NCBI RefSeq assembly: GCF_013337685.1
Contig: NZ_SUQN01000004.1
Coordinates: forward strand, 248,001 to 312,000
Direction: 5' to 3'
DNA from: Citrobacter gillenii
GTDB taxonomy: Bacteria > Pseudomonadota > Gammaproteobacteria > Enterobacterales > Enterobacteriaceae
DNA length: 64,000 nucleotides
The notes under the pieces were generated by a model. It worked only from the letters and a program-made list of their open reading frames with translations. It ran no database searches and was not told where the DNA came from. Positions within the stretch are counted from its first letter, which is position 1, and the number at the start of each line of letters is the position of its first letter. Below are positions 9,852-21,088 of the stretch, piece by piece. The position numbers were made by a program, and so were the translations under genes.

Positions 9852-11507
9852 TTAACGCATTTCGCGGTCGTCGACGTACTGACGTTTATCCGGTGCTGGC
9901 GGGAAATACTGATACAGCCAGGTCTCGCTGATCGCATCGCCCTGACAACGCAGGAACATGCGCATATCTACCGGTTCGGTTGAGTCAGAGGTCGGATACC
10001 AGTCAAACTGAATACGATAGCCATCGATCGGCTCAACGTAGAGGATTTCAATCTGCTTCGCTTCGCCGCTTGAGAGCGTAATCACCGGCTCAATACCTTT
10101 CGGCGCAGCGGCTTTCAGATCGCCACCGACGAAGTCAACGGCAAAGCGGCGCGCCCATTTTTCCGGGTAATGCTCGCCCGGTGCCCACCCTTCCGGGAAT
10201 CCTCCCATGCCAGTGCGGGTTGCCAACACACGCGCCAACGGTGAGCGTACCGGTGGCTGTGCGCTCCAGTACAGGCGATATTTGAACTCCAGATCGTCAC
10301 CAGCTTTGATCGCCTTCTCCGGCTGCCAGAAGCAGACAACGTTATCCAGCGTTTCACCGGTGGTTGGGATCTCCATCAAGCCAATGGTCCCCTTGCCCCA
10401 CTGGTTACGCGGCTCGACCCACAGGCTTGGGCGCTTATTGTACCAGCCCATGATGTCCTGATAGTGGGAGAAGTCACGATCCAACTGCAACAGGCCAAAG
10501 CCGCGCGGGTTGTTATCGGTGTAGGCATTGAACTGCAGTTTTTGTGGATTGTTCAGCGGACGGCAGATCCACTCCCCGTTGCCGCGCCACATTGCCAGGC
10601 GGTCGGAGTCATGGATTTGCGGGTGAATGGTATCGCACATCCGACGTTCGTTATTACCGCAGCTAAACATGCTGGTCATCGGCGCAATGCCGAGCTGTTT
10701 GATGTCTTTACGGGCGTAGACATGGTTCTGCACATCCATGATCACCTGCGTTTTCTCACAGTGGATCACAAATTTAAACGCACCGGTTACGCTTGGGCTG
10801 TCGAGTAGCGCATACACCGTAAAGCTGGTCGCACCCGGTTTGACCGTTTCGAACCAGAACGCGGTAAAGTCAGGAAACTCTTCTTTGCTGTCGGTATAGG
10901 TATCCACCGCCAGGCCACGCGCAGACAAACCGTACTGATAGGTGTCATCGACGGCGCGGAAATAGCTGGCACCGAGGAAAGAAACCACATCACGACGGGC
11001 CAGTTCTGGCGCTTTAAACACGCGGAAACCAGCGAATCCGAGATCGGTTTGCCCTTCGAGCTGTTTGGTATCTACGCCCGCATCGTTGTATTTGAACAGT
11101 TCAGGGCGGAAGTGGATCTCACGCGCCAGATGCGTACTGTCATCAACCGAGAACATGCGCACGCGGCGACGAAACCCCATGCCGACATGGAAAAACTGCG
11201 CGTCCAGCTGACGATTTTCAACGTTATTCCACAGCGACTGCTCGGCGTCGTACTGAATACTGTTGTAAGCCTGAGGCGTGAGTTTCGCCAGCGTATCCGG
11301 CAACGCGCGCGGCGCACCGCCCCACGGTTTTTGTGCCAAATCATGGGCCATTGATTGCAGTACGGAAAAATCAAAACGTACGGTTTTTCCGTCTGCAATG
11401 TCAGACTCTGCCGCATAGGCAGCACGGGAAAAGAGTGATGCAATACCACTGGTTCCGCACACGGCGGCCATTGCCATTGAACCTTTAATAAATCGTCTAC
11501 GATTCAT
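9852..11507 (-). CDS. opgD: OpgD (MdoD), osmoregulated periplasmic glucan biosynthesis protein
   Basis: A 551-residue protein, the same length as E. coli OpgD. It begins with a twin-arginine signal (RRRFIKG at residues 3-9, hydrophobic stretch, cleavage near AYAAE), so it is exported folded by Tat. The rest is the OpgG/OpgD glucan domain: a beta-sandwich with long carbohydrate-binding loops. OpgD works with OpgG in shaping the beta-1,2-glucan backbone of osmoregulated periplasmic glucans. It is monocistronic, or leads a short transcript with ydcH. Confidence 0.95.
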   Translation of the reverse strand: MNRRRFIKGSMAMAAVCGTSGIASLFSRAAYAAESDIADGKTVRFDFSVLQSMAHDLAQKPWGGAPRALPDTLAKLTPQAYNSIQYDAEQSLWNNVENRQLDAQFFHVGMGFRRRVRMFSVDDSTHLAREIHFRPELFKYNDAGVDTKQLEGQTDLGFAGFRVFKAPELARRDVVSFLGASYFRAVDDTYQYGLSARGLAVDTYTDSKEEFPDFTAFWFETVKPGATSFTVYALLDSPSVTGAFKFVIHCEKTQVIMDVQNHVYARKDIKQLGIAPMTSMFSCGNNERRMCDTIHPQIHDSDRLAMWRGNGEWICRPLNNPQKLQFNAYTDNNPRGFGLLQLDRDFSHYQDIMGWYNKRPSLWVEPRNQWGKGTIGLMEIPTTGETLDNVVCFWQPEKAIKAGDDLEFKYRLYWSAQPPVRSPLARVLATRTGMGGFPEGWAPGEHYPEKWARRFAVDFVGGDLKAAAPKGIEPVITLSSGEAKQIEILYVEPIDGYRIQFDWYPTSDSTEPVDMRMFLRCQGDAISETWLYQYFPPAPDKRQYVDDREMR

Positions 11508-11700
11508 GCCTGAAAGTAAGTCCTTCTGGTCGTGTGAATGGTCCCGCGCCGGTCAAAATCTGCGGCAAGAGAGTGCACATTTCTGACCGCTCACTCTAGA
11601 CAAAATTCATTAATAATCCAATTGTTGGTCGCCGATTATCTGTACAAAATCGAAAATATATTATGTCGATGGGAACAGACCGAATCCCGTGTAAATTCCA

Positions 11701-13044
11701 TTAAAGTAAACCACAGCGCCGTTTACTGCGCTCTTCAGCCTCCCGATACAGCACAAACTCATCATAAACCGCACAGCCCAGTGCCTGTTCAAACGCATCC
11801 CGACTGGCGTTACCATGACTGCGCGCCTGGGTTTCATTGCCCAGATTAGACTGGAAAATGCCCGCAGCGCTCACCGGTAAGAAATCTTCGTAGGTGATCG
11901 GTTGAGCCACCAGCCAGCCTCGTTCGATCAGCGGCTGCGGGTCATCCTCCGGTCGGATCGCCTGACGATGCGCCTCGCCCGACGGCGTTAGTCGATAGCG
12001 GAACCAGGCCAGCCCCTGCTGGCGTAGCAAAAACTCACTGTCAGGGAAGGCTTTAAACACCTCTTGAAGATGCAGCTGGTGCGTCAGGTTGTCTTTACCC
12101 GTTCCCGCGTGACTCAGAAGTTCATCATATAACTGCCTGCCTTTTGGGGTCAGCGCCACGCCACGCTGTTCAATCTCGCCAAAACGTGCGGTGTGCGTAC
12201 CACGCATTTCACCGGCAAACAGCACCGCCTCCTCCAGCGCTTTAAAGCTGGTCTGGCGCAGCAGAATAGGCACCTCGCGCCGCGGCGGCCCTTCAATAAG
12301 GATTTTCGGTTCAATGCCACATTCCGGCATCATCGACTGCACACGGTCGATATCCAGCGTGCGTGGCGTCAGGTGGTTAATGTGGCAACCGGGGAAACAC
12401 ACCACATCAGCAATCAGTCGATGTTCGTTGTGTAGCGCGTGATAGGTCTCTTCATCTACCGTAGCGTGCTGATGCCAGCGGAAGGTTTCCAATGCTTCAT
12501 GCACAAATTCCTGAGTCTGGGCAGATGTAAAACTACCCTGCGCATCAAACTCATCCAGTAATTCGTGGCAACGGCGCGTAAAAATATCGCGTTTTGCGAG
12601 AATATCCGCAGCCCGCTGGCGTAATGTTACGTTATCGATCAACTCGAGGCGCAATAGCGAGGTAAACACCCGAAACGGATTACGCGAAAGCGAAGCATCA
12701 TCGATGGGGCGAAACGCCGTGGAATGGACGGGAACGCCCGCCTGGGAGAGATCGTAATAGCTGACCGGGTACATGCCCATAATGGCAAACATCCGCCGCA
12801 GCGTGGATAATTCCTGCGCGGTCCCTACCCGGATCGCACCGTGGCGCTCAACGTTAAGACGCGCTAACTCATCCGCATTGGCCAGTTTTTCATGCAGCGT
12901 CGGGTTATTTTCCAGTACCGCCAGATTCACATCAGCGACAAGTTCCAGCAACGTGCCGTACTGCGGGACTTCCTGCTGGTACATTGCTGACATTGCCTGC
13001 GAAAATTGTTCCCGAATCTCATCTGCCGTGATGGTGTTCGCCAT
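11701..13044 (-). CDS. ydcJ: YdcJ, DUF1338 2-oxoadipate dioxygenase/decarboxylase (HglS-like)
   Basis: A 447-residue protein, the same length as E. coli YdcJ, in the DUF1338/HglS family. Characterised relatives are Fe(II)-dependent enzymes with a VOC-like fold that convert 2-oxoadipate to D-2-hydroxyglutarate in lysine breakdown. The metal-site regions CFPGCHINHLTPRTLDIDRV and the C-terminal ITYEDFLPVSAAGIFQSNL are conserved. Whether the enteric protein acts on 2-oxoadipate in vivo is inference from the family. It is followed on the same strand by opgD, 193 bp further on. Confidence 0.9.
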   Translation of the reverse strand: MANTITADEIREQFSQAMSAMYQQEVPQYGTLLELVADVNLAVLENNPTLHEKLANADELARLNVERHGAIRVGTAQELSTLRRMFAIMGMYPVSYYDLSQAGVPVHSTAFRPIDDASLSRNPFRVFTSLLRLELIDNVTLRQRAADILAKRDIFTRRCHELLDEFDAQGSFTSAQTQEFVHEALETFRWHQHATVDEETYHALHNEHRLIADVVCFPGCHINHLTPRTLDIDRVQSMMPECGIEPKILIEGPPRREVPILLRQTSFKALEEAVLFAGEMRGTHTARFGEIEQRGVALTPKGRQLYDELLSHAGTGKDNLTHQLHLQEVFKAFPDSEFLLRQQGLAWFRYRLTPSGEAHRQAIRPEDDPQPLIERGWLVAQPITYEDFLPVSAAGIFQSNLGNETQARSHGNASRDAFEQALGCAVYDEFVLYREAEERSKRRCGLL

Positions 13045-13166
13045 AATGTCATGCCTCCAGTGAATATTACCTGGAGTGTAGAGAACGCTACCGAGTCCGG
13101 TGGGAAGAATTTACAAACTGTGATCCCGCATGAATTCCCCCCACCCGCGTAGACGATGAACGGTGC

Positions 13167-14069
13167 TTACTGGCGTGGTTTCAAATGGTTTTCCAGCCAC
13201 GGCAGCATCTGTTTTTTACGACTCAGCATCCCTTCAACCTTGCAGGGCTGCGCGATATCTGTCAGTTCTTTTCCGGCAAACCACAGGCTGGTGTCGCCTT
13301 TGTTGATATCCGTCAGCATCAGCACGACCAGCGCAGCGTGGCGTTCCTCAGCATAGCGCACCATTTCCGCACGCAAATCGTCCAACACCGGCGCCACCTG
13401 ATCCAGTGCGTAAAGCTCGAGCTGCGCCACGCAGACCTGGTGCCCATGAATCGTGAACGTTTTGCAATCTTTATTGAGAAGTTGCCGGGCGCTCATCCCC
13501 TCCACGCTGGTTTTAGCTGATAGCAGGTCGCGGCAGAATGCCTCCCGATCAACTCCCGTTTTTTCGACCAACGCGTCTACCGCCTGGCGGTCATCTGCCG
13601 TAGTGGTAGGTGAGCGTAGCGTGACAGTGTCACTCAAAATGGCCCCCAGCAGCAACACGGCCTCGGAGGAAGAGATCTGGCGACGCTCCTCTTCCGACAT
13701 CAGTTGCCATAACAGCGTCGCGCTACTGCCGACCGGTTTCACCCACACTTCCGGCGGTAAACTCGTCATCAAACCCCCGAGGCGGTGATGATCGATAATA
13801 CCAACGACATTACTCTCAGCCAGAGAGTCTGGACCCTGAGCGGGTTCAGTAAAATCCACCAGCCAGACATCTCTGTCGGTCAACGGAAACGTCAGCAGTT
13901 CGGGCATCGAGAGTCCCGCGTGCTCAAAGATAAATTGTGTTTCACGGTTAGGTTCACCCGCGCGCCATGCCGTCGCCTGCTGGCCGCGTAAGGTTAACCA
14001 GCGCGCAGTCATCGCGGCGGTGCAGATGGCATCGCTATCGGGATTAAGGTGCCCTATGACATGTATCAT
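13167..14069 (-). CDS. Family II (Mn-dependent) inorganic pyrophosphatase
   Basis: A 300-residue DHH-superfamily enzyme that hydrolyses pyrophosphate to phosphate. The N-terminal metal ligands are in GHLNPDSDA (H7, D11, D13), VDF (D72) and the DHH triad IIDHHRL (D93-H95). The C-terminal DHHA2 domain ends with the hallmark SRKKQ at residues 283-287. The length (300) is typical of family II without CBS domains. Enterobacteria use the unrelated family I Ppa for essential housekeeping, so this is an additional enzyme. It lies just upstream of ydcJ on the same strand, with 122 bp between. Confidence 0.92.
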   Translation of the reverse strand: MIHVIGHLNPDSDAICTAAMTARWLTLRGQQATAWRAGEPNRETQFIFEHAGLSMPELLTFPLTDRDVWLVDFTEPAQGPDSLAESNVVGIIDHHRLGGLMTSLPPEVWVKPVGSSATLLWQLMSEEERRQISSSEAVLLLGAILSDTVTLRSPTTTADDRQAVDALVEKTGVDREAFCRDLLSAKTSVEGMSARQLLNKDCKTFTIHGHQVCVAQLELYALDQVAPVLDDLRAEMVRYAEERHAALVVLMLTDINKGDTSLWFAGKELTDIAQPCKVEGMLSRKKQMLPWLENHLKPRQ

Positions 14070-14289
14070 TAATCAGTGCCTTGTAATGTGAAGAGAACAA
14101 TAACCAAAGTATAACGATCGGGTACATTCCCTTCCATGATCCCGCTGCGCAGTCAGGCAGTACAAAACATAAGCAAAATAAATCAGTTGTAAGTAAAATA
14201 CGATAAATGTTAATAATATTTTGCTATCAGGTTATCAAAAACCAACAACTTTACTTGCTACCGATACGGCTCTGTTTTTAACATCGCTT

Positions 14290-15213
14290 ATGGAAAAAAA
14301 TGTTCTGTTCAATCAGCGTATTCGCTTGCGCCATCTTCACACTTTTGTCGCCGTTGCCCAACAGGGGACGCTGGGGCGCGCGGCTGAAACCCTAAACCTG
14401 AGTCAACCGGCTCTCTCCAAAACACTCAACGAACTGGAGCAACTGACCGGGACACGCCTCTTCGAGCGCGGTCGCCTTGGTGCGCAGTTAACGCTACCCG
14501 GCGAACAGTTTCTTACCCATGCGGTAAGAGTGCTGGACGCACTCAATACGGCCGGTCAGGCATTAAATCGTCGGGTAGAAGCACATAATGATGTCGTGCG
14601 CATCGGGGCACTACCGACGGCTGCACTGGGTATTCTTCCCGCCGTCATTGGTCCGTTCCACAAGCAGCAAATGGAGACCACGCTGCAAGTTGCCACCATG
14701 AGTAACCCGATGATCCTCGCTGGGTTAAAATCCGGGGAAATCGATCTCGGCATTGGCCGGATGGCCGATGCGGAACTCATGGTCGGGCTAAACTACGAAT
14801 TATTATTTCTCGAGTCGCTCAAGCTGGTAGTACGCCCTAACCACCCGCTGTTGCAGGAAACCATCACGCTAAGCCGGGTGATGGAGTGGCCGGTCGTGGT
14901 ATCGCCAAAAGGTACCGCGCCGAGGCAGCATGCGGAAGCCCTGCTGCTAAGCCAGGGGTGTGAACTGCCGCGAGGTTGTATTGAAACGCTGTCGGCATCG
15001 CTGTCGCGCCAGTTGACAGTGGATTACGACTACGTATGGTTTGTGCCGTCAGGCGCGGTGCGGGAAGATTTACGCCAGGCCACACTGGTGTCATTACCGA
15101 TACCGTCGCAAGGATCCGGCGAACCCATTGGCATTTTGACCCGTAGTGACGTTCAGCTTTCTACCGCCGCACAGATCCTCATCGCCGCGATCCGCAAAAC
15201 TGTCCCGTTTTGA
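14290..15213 (+). CDS. ydcI: YdcI, LysR-family regulator
   Basis: A 307-residue LysR-type regulator. The winged helix-turn-helix lies at about residues 10-70 (TLGRAAETLNLSQPALSKTLNELE), with a two-lobed effector-binding domain after it. Length and sequence match E. coli YdcI, reported as a conserved DNA-binding regulator linked to stress and acid responses. The frame extends upstream to a TTG at 14221, but the ATG at 14290 matches the known N-terminus. It is divergent from the pyrophosphatase gene and convergent with trg. Confidence 0.92.
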   Translation: MEKNVLFNQRIRLRHLHTFVAVAQQGTLGRAAETLNLSQPALSKTLNELEQLTGTRLFERGRLGAQLTLPGEQFLTHAVRVLDALNTAGQALNRRVEAHNDVVRIGALPTAALGILPAVIGPFHKQQMETTLQVATMSNPMILAGLKSGEIDLGIGRMADAELMVGLNYELLFLESLKLVVRPNHPLLQETITLSRVMEWPVVVSPKGTAPRQHAEALLLSQGCELPRGCIETLSASLSRQLTVDYDYVWFVPSGAVREDLRQATLVSLPIPSQGSGEPIGILTRSDVQLSTAAQILIAAIRKTVPF

Positions 15214-15231
15214 TCTTTCCCGCCGCCAAAA

Positions 15232-15257
15232 ATAAAGGGACCCGCGGGTCCCTTTAT
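15232..15257. terminator. Perfect palindrome terminator between ydcI and trg
   Basis: A perfect 26-bp palindrome with arm ATAAAGGGACCCG. It has A and T runs on both sides and can end transcripts from both convergent genes. Confidence 0.85.
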
Positions 15258-15259
15258 CG

Positions 15260-16948
15260 TTAAAACGTTTCCCAATTCTCACCGTGGGATGGCGACGTTT
15301 GCGGCGACGAATAAACCGGTGTGGCAGCAAGGGGCGCGCGTTTTTTCACGCTGCCGCCCTGCAAGCGAAAGGTGCCAACCGCCTGGGTTAAACGTGCAGC
15401 CTGCTCCTCCAGCGAGGCCGCGGCAGCAGACGCTTCTTCGACCAGCGAAGCGTTTTGCTGCGTGACTTTGTCCATCTCTGAAATCGCCTGGCTCACCTGC
15501 ACGATGCCCCGACTTTGCTCATCGGAGGCGGCAGCAATCTCCAGCATAATATCGGTCACGCGTTTTACCGCATCGACGATATCCGTCATGGTATTGCCTG
15601 CAGCCACCACTTCCCCGGAGCCTTGATCAATCAGCCGTACGGATTCGCTGATTAATCCTTCAATCTCTTTTGCTGCCTGGGCACTACGGCTTGCCAGTGT
15701 ACGCACTTCGCTGGCCACCACCGCAAAGCCGCGCCCTTGCTCGCCTGCTCGCGCCGCTTCCACCGCCGCATTCAGCGCCAGGATGTTGGTCTGGAAAGCA
15801 ATGCTGTTGATGACGGCGGTAATTTCAGAGATTTTCTTCGAGCTGGTCGAAATGTTGCCCATGGTATGCACCACGCCAGAAACCATCTGACCACCCCGAC
15901 TGGCTTTTCCGGAAGCATCTTCCGCCAGTTTACTGGCATGATGTGCATTATCGGCGTTCTGTTTCACCGTAGCCGTCAGCTCTTCCATACTGGCCGCCGT
16001 CTGTTCAATCGCCGCAGCCTGCTCTTCTGTACGCGATGACAGGTCCGTATTCCCCATAGAGATTTCACTGGTCCCGCGATAGATTTCTTCTGCCCCCTGA
16101 CGCACGGTTCCCACGGTTTTCACCAGTGAATGCTGCATAGTCTGCAAATGACGGCTCAAACGACCAATCTCGCTGCGCCCGGTGGGCTCATCCTGCATGG
16201 TCAGATCGCCCGCTGAGATTTGCTCAATGCGTTGGGCGGCGCGCAGCAGCGGATGGATCACGGTACGACGCAGCACCATAAACGTCATCAGCGTCAATGC
16301 CAGTGCCAGACCGAATGCGCCCAGCATAAAGACCATGCCAATTTGTGTCCGATGATGGGCCTGCTCACTGAGCTGGTTTGCCCTTGCGGTGCGGATCTCA
16401 ATGGCCTTCAGCAGCGCTTTGTTGTAGGCGGTATCCAGCGGTCTGGCCTGTTCATTTTCATGGTTAATGATCGCTTCAAACATGCCGTTTTTGGCGTACT
16501 TGAGCATCGGCTGCAAACCGTCGATATAGGCTTTGAAACTGGCGCTCAGTTCAGCGTCCAGCGCTTCATCTGCCGGCGTTTTCACCGCCCGAGACAAATA
16601 GGCATTAAAGCCCTCCTGCGACTGCTTAATCCGCTTTTCCGCCTCCGCGATATTGGCCTTCATATCGTCCATTTCGGCAATACGACTCGCCGCACCAGCA
16701 TGGATCATATTGATACGCGAGGTGCGCAAGTGGTTAGAGCTGTTCGATAACCCCATCCTGACCTGAATTTCATCAGTCACATCGCGCTGATCGCGGTCGG
16801 CCTGCATAAGAAAATAGCTCGCCAGCCCGGAACTTAAGGCGAACAGCAGAAGGATGCCACCGAGAATGGAGGAAAACAGCGGAACCAGTCGGATTTGATG
16901 CAGGAAGCCCAGTTTATGCTGGGCCTGCATCGATGTTGTGTTGTCCAT
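15260..16948 (-). CDS. trg: Trg, methyl-accepting chemotaxis receptor (ribose/galactose)
   Basis: A 562-residue chemoreceptor matching E. coli Trg (546). It has an N-terminal TM1 at about 30-55, a periplasmic four-helix ligand domain, TM2 near 215-240, a HAMP domain and the signalling tip ([24 protein letters not shown]-type hairpin). It senses ribose and galactose through their binding proteins. The frame is open from 16987; the ATG at 16948 fits the E. coli N-terminus better. Unlike E. coli Trg as I recall it, this one ends in NWETF, the tether pentapeptide for CheR and CheB found on Tsr and Tar. It is downstream of frmA on the same strand. Confidence 0.95.
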   Translation of the reverse strand: MDNTTSMQAQHKLGFLHQIRLVPLFSSILGGILLLFALSSGLASYFLMQADRDQRDVTDEIQVRMGLSNSSNHLRTSRINMIHAGAASRIAEMDDMKANIAEAEKRIKQSQEGFNAYLSRAVKTPADEALDAELSASFKAYIDGLQPMLKYAKNGMFEAIINHENEQARPLDTAYNKALLKAIEIRTARANQLSEQAHHRTQIGMVFMLGAFGLALALTLMTFMVLRRTVIHPLLRAAQRIEQISAGDLTMQDEPTGRSEIGRLSRHLQTMQHSLVKTVGTVRQGAEEIYRGTSEISMGNTDLSSRTEEQAAAIEQTAASMEELTATVKQNADNAHHASKLAEDASGKASRGGQMVSGVVHTMGNISTSSKKISEITAVINSIAFQTNILALNAAVEAARAGEQGRGFAVVASEVRTLASRSAQAAKEIEGLISESVRLIDQGSGEVVAAGNTMTDIVDAVKRVTDIMLEIAAASDEQSRGIVQVSQAISEMDKVTQQNASLVEEASAAAASLEEQAARLTQAVGTFRLQGGSVKKRAPLAATPVYSSPQTSPSHGENWETF

Positions 16949-17088
16949 GACCGTCGACTCTCTTGTAGGGTTTATGCGTGAAAACACGCCCGATAGATAG
17001 TCATCGGCAATCCGCCAGGATTGCTTACCGCGAAAAGCGCCGGTTTCGTCACACTTTCACAACATCATTCTAAAAAATTCAGGAAAGT

Positions 17089-17110
17089 GCCAGCGGAGAG
17101 TTCCGCTGGC
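17089..17110 (-). terminator. Hairpin after frmA
   Basis: A strong stem (GCCAGCGGA pairing with TCCGCTGGC, short loop) sits 7 bases past the frmA stop. The U-tract is poor, so it may act as a weak terminator or mRNA-stabilising hairpin ahead of trg. Confidence 0.55.
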
Positions 17111-17117
17111 GGATGGA

Positions 17118-18544
<1,427 letters not shown>

Positions 18545-18555
18545 ACGCCCTCCGG

Positions 18556-18600
18556 ATACTATAGGGGGGTATTGTATCTCTTAAGGCAACTTTATGTAAA
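18556..18600 (-). promoter_or_regulatory. frmR promoter and FrmR operator; left attachment site (attL) of the 6.7-kb element
   Basis: On the minus strand a -35 TTTACA (18595-18600) and a -10 TACAAT (18571-18576) are separated by 18 bp. The operator is a G/C tract flanked by an inverted repeat (ATACTATA, six G, TATTGTAT), as expected for CsoR/RcnR-family sites. The 16-mer TACTATAGGGGGGTAT at 18557-18572 recurs exactly at 25284-25299 beside the integrase gene. So the operator core is also the recombination core. The -35 lies on the element side of the core, so frmR is now driven by a promoter half supplied by the element. Confidence 0.75.
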
Positions 18601-18677
18601 CATTAAGTTTTACATGGTTATCAGGCATTTACGCGGTATACACAAAAGGCACTATCGGACATAAAGAGACTTTTTAC

Positions 18678-18728
18678 TGCCCCCAAATTGCCCCCAAACC
18701 GTATTTTGCCCCCAAATTTGCCCCCAAA
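18678..18728 (+). repeat. Four direct repeats TGCCCCCAAA, probable integrase arm-type sites
   Basis: Exact copies begin at 18678, 18689, 18707 and 18719 (spacings 11, 18 and 12). A near-copy, TGCCCCCAA, lies in the 3' end of the integrase gene at 25208-25216. Short repeats at both ends of an integrase-bearing element, just inside the attachment cores, are typical arm-binding sites of lambda-type integrases. The rest of the gap up to 18892 holds no gene that I can support. Confidence 0.6.
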
Positions 18729-18892
18729 ATTCACGCTATTGCGTAGCTCCTTCCAGTTTCACAACACGCCTCTTTACGCATCTCAAGCTGATCAGCATAA
18801 TCACCACGAATCCGTTTGTAAGACTTAACCAGCGCGCGCTACTTTTTCTCTCTACCCTATACTTTCAGTCTGACATCCGACTGGAGGTTTCT

Positions 18893-19564
18893 ATGTGTGG
18901 ACGTTTTGCACAAGCCCAAACCCGCGAAGAATATCTGGCTTATCTAGCCGACGAAGCCGATCGTAATATCGCGTATGACCCGGAACCAATTGGCCGGTAC
19001 AACGTAGCGCCCGGAACAAAAGTCTTGCTGTTGAGCGAACGCGATGAGCAACTGCACATCGATCCTGTTTACTGGGGCTACGCGCCCGGGTGGTGGGATA
19101 AACCCCCACTGATTAACGCGCGTGTCGAGACGGCGGCTACCAGCCGAATGCTCAAGGCTCTGTGGCATCATGGCCGGGCAATCTGCTTTGCGGATGGATG
19201 GTTTGAGTGGAAAAAGGAAGGCGACAAGAAACAGCCCTACTTCATCCACCGTGCCGACGGCCAACCCATATTCATGGCGGCGATCGGCAGCACGCCTTTC
19301 GAACGCGGCGATGAAGCGGAAGGCTTTCTCATTGTGACGTCTGCAGCCGACAAAGGTCTTGTTGACATTCATGATCGTCGGCCGCTGGTTTTGTCGCCAG
19401 AAGCGGCACGTGAGTGGATGCGGCAGGATATAGGCGGAAAAGAAGCTGAAGAGTTAGCAGCCGACGGCTCAGTGCCAGCCGACAAGTTTGTCTGGCATGC
19501 TGTGACGCGCGCCGTTGGAAATCCGAGAAATCAGGGAGCCGAGTTAATCGAGGCTTTCCCTTAA
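18893..19564 (+). CDS. yedK: YedK/HMCES, abasic-site DNA-protein crosslink (SRAP) protein
   Basis: A 223-residue SRAP-domain protein, very close to E. coli YedK. Cys2 (MCGRF) forms the stable thiazolidine crosslink to abasic sites in single-stranded DNA. The other active-site blocks are RYNVAPG, INARVET, the glutamate in ADGWFEW, and the histidine in DIHDRRP. The start has GGAGG at good spacing. Here it is inside the integrated element, near its left border. SRAP genes are common passengers of prophages and SOS-linked regions. Shielding of abasic sites during SOS would fit with umuDC just beyond the right border. Confidence 0.93.
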   Translation: MCGRFAQAQTREEYLAYLADEADRNIAYDPEPIGRYNVAPGTKVLLLSERDEQLHIDPVYWGYAPGWWDKPPLINARVETAATSRMLKALWHHGRAICFADGWFEWKKEGDKKQPYFIHRADGQPIFMAAIGSTPFERGDEAEGFLIVTSAADKGLVDIHDRRPLVLSPEAAREWMRQDIGGKEAEELAADGSVPADKFVWHAVTRAVGNPRNQGAELIEAFP

Positions 19565-19737
19565 CCCTGTAATAATATCAGGTATCCTCCTGCTAAGTGC
19601 GGTAAACTAATCAACATAGAGTTATATCTATTTTTAGATAAATCTCTAAATATATTAAGCATGACACGGTAATCCCCCCGAAAAACCGGTGTGTTCATAA
19701 GTAGAATTTTCTCGTAATCTGAACCGGGGAGATCTCT

Positions 19738-20004
19738 ATGAAAAAATCACGTTTTACTGACAGCCAGATCATGTCCATTCTGAAGCAAGCCGAGGCCGGA
19801 ACACCGGTGGCGGAACTGTGTCGTGAACATGGCATGAGCAACGCCAGTTTCTATAAGTGGCGTTCGCGTTTTGGCGGGATGGATGCCTCCATGATGACCC
19901 GTCTGAAAGAGCTGGAAGACGAAAACCGCCGCCTCAAAAAAATGTATGCTGAAGAGCGCCTCAAAGCCGAAATCATTCAGGAAGCCATGGCAAAAAAGTG
20001 GTGA
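19738..20004 (+). CDS. IS3-family transposase OrfA
   Basis: An 88-residue DNA-binding subunit. It has a helix-turn-helix ([16 protein letters not shown] then [19 protein letters not shown]) followed by a leucine-zipper-like coiled coil ([20 protein letters not shown]). Near its end the heptamer AAAAAAG (19992-19998), phased as A AAA AAG, is a standard -1 frameshift site that would fuse it to OrfB. Confidence 0.92.
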   Translation: MKKSRFTDSQIMSILKQAEAGTPVAELCREHGMSNASFYKWRSRFGGMDASMMTRLKELEDENRRLKKMYAEERLKAEIIQEAMAKKW

Positions 20005-20789
20005 AGCCATCGCGTCGAAAGCTGATGGCGCAGGATGCGGTCAGGAGCCGGAATGTCAGCATACGTTTTGCCTGTCACCTGTTTGTTGTCAGCGAAAGTT
20101 GCTATCGCTATCAGCCTCAACTGAATGAGGAAAATGAGGTCATTGCCGACTGGCTACTGCGCATTACGGGCAGTCAGCGCAACGTAAAAGGCTTCCGCTT
20201 CAACCACAAAAGGGTGTACCGGATTTACTGCGAGCTATCGCTGAACATGCGCATCAAGCCGAAAAAAAGACTGAAACGGGATAAACCTGAACCGCTGGCA
20301 GTGCCTGAAAGCAGCAACGAATGCTGGTCGATGGACTTCATGCACGACCAGTTATCGGATGGTCGCTCAGTCCGTCTGCTGAATGTTATCGATGATTTTA
20401 ACCGTGAGGCACTGGCGATTGAGGTCGATTTTTCTCTGCCGACCAGTCGGGTAGTCAGAACACTTGAGCAACTCATCGCATGGAAGGGAAAGCCCGCAGC
20501 CATTCGGTGTGATAACGGACCGGAATATACAGGGAGGATACTGATGTCATGGGCCGCACAGCAGAATATAAGCCTTCGTTTTATTCAGCCCGGCAAACCT
20601 CAGCAGAATGCCTATATTGAGCGATATAACCGGACAGTGCGTTATGACTGGCTGGGGCAGCATCTGTTTTCATCGCTGGATGAATTGCAGAGCTATGCCA
20701 CGCAGTGGCAATGGTTTTATAATCACGAACGACCAAATATGGCGTTGAATGGCTACACACCGATGCAGCATATACAACGCATGGCCTGA
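19998..20789 (+). CDS. IS3-family transposase OrfB (DDE integrase)
   Basis: A 263-residue catalytic subunit with an rve/integrase core. The DDE triad is visible as the aspartate of [10 protein letters not shown], the aspartate of [10 protein letters not shown], and the glutamate of [15 protein letters not shown], with the conserved K/R spacing after it. It overlaps orfA by 7 bp in the -1 frame and is probably made as an OrfAB fusion by frameshifting. It is intact, so the element may be active. Confidence 0.93.
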   Translation: MVKPSRRKLMAQDAVRSRNVSIRFACHLFVVSESCYRYQPQLNEENEVIADWLLRITGSQRNVKGFRFNHKRVYRIYCELSLNMRIKPKKRLKRDKPEPLAVPESSNECWSMDFMHDQLSDGRSVRLLNVIDDFNREALAIEVDFSLPTSRVVRTLEQLIAWKGKPAAIRCDNGPEYTGRILMSWAAQQNISLRFIQPGKPQQNAYIERYNRTVRYDWLGQHLFSSLDELQSYATQWQWFYNHERPNMALNGYTPMQHIQRMA

Positions 20790-21026
20790 CTCTACTTATT
20801 GCCTCCGTTAAAAATGGGGGGATTACCCATGCTCTTGACCTTCGATAGTTGCAATATCGTTGATAATATTCATTTGATTAATAGCCTCAGCGTTTCAGTA
20901 GAGTTAAATTAACAAGATAAATTATCGACCATATGCCGGAAAACTTTAACGTCATCATCAGCGACTACACATACTTAGTCTCGGCCATTAGCTCATCACA
21001 GCATTAGAATTTTGAAGGGGCAACCC

Positions 21027-21050
21027 AAAAAAACCCGCTAAAGCGGGTTT
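21027..21050 (-). terminator. Terminator of the PRTase-like/NADAR operon
   Basis: On the minus strand the stem AAACCCGCT/AGCGGGTTT runs straight into seven Ts. It lies about 40 bp past the NADAR gene stop. Confidence 0.85.
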
Positions 21051-21088
21051 GCCGATCAGTCGCGACCAAAAGAGGAACAAAAGCCATA

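Larger units (their letters stand above)
19664..20827 (+). mobile_element. IS3-family insertion sequence, complete
   Basis: About 1.16 kb. The ends carry matching GGTAATCCCCCC terminal sequence (left at 19668-19679, right as its complement ending at 20827). The four bases CATG occur directly outside both ends (19660-19663 and 20828-20831), a plausible target duplication. It encodes overlapping orfA and orfB with a slippery A-run, as usual for IS3 elements. A 77-bp scar of the left end of the same element is present at 61279-61355. Confidence 0.85.

Noticed and set aside
18678-18728. Short spaced repeats as a CRISPR array
   Set aside because: The units are only 10 bp with spacings of 11-18 bp and no cas genes are near; integrase arm sites fit better.
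20840-20910. A gene interrupted by the IS on the minus strand (starts MNIINDIATIEGQ)
   Set aside because: Joining the two IS flanks through the CATG duplication gives a stop within a few codons, so no longer gene was broken.
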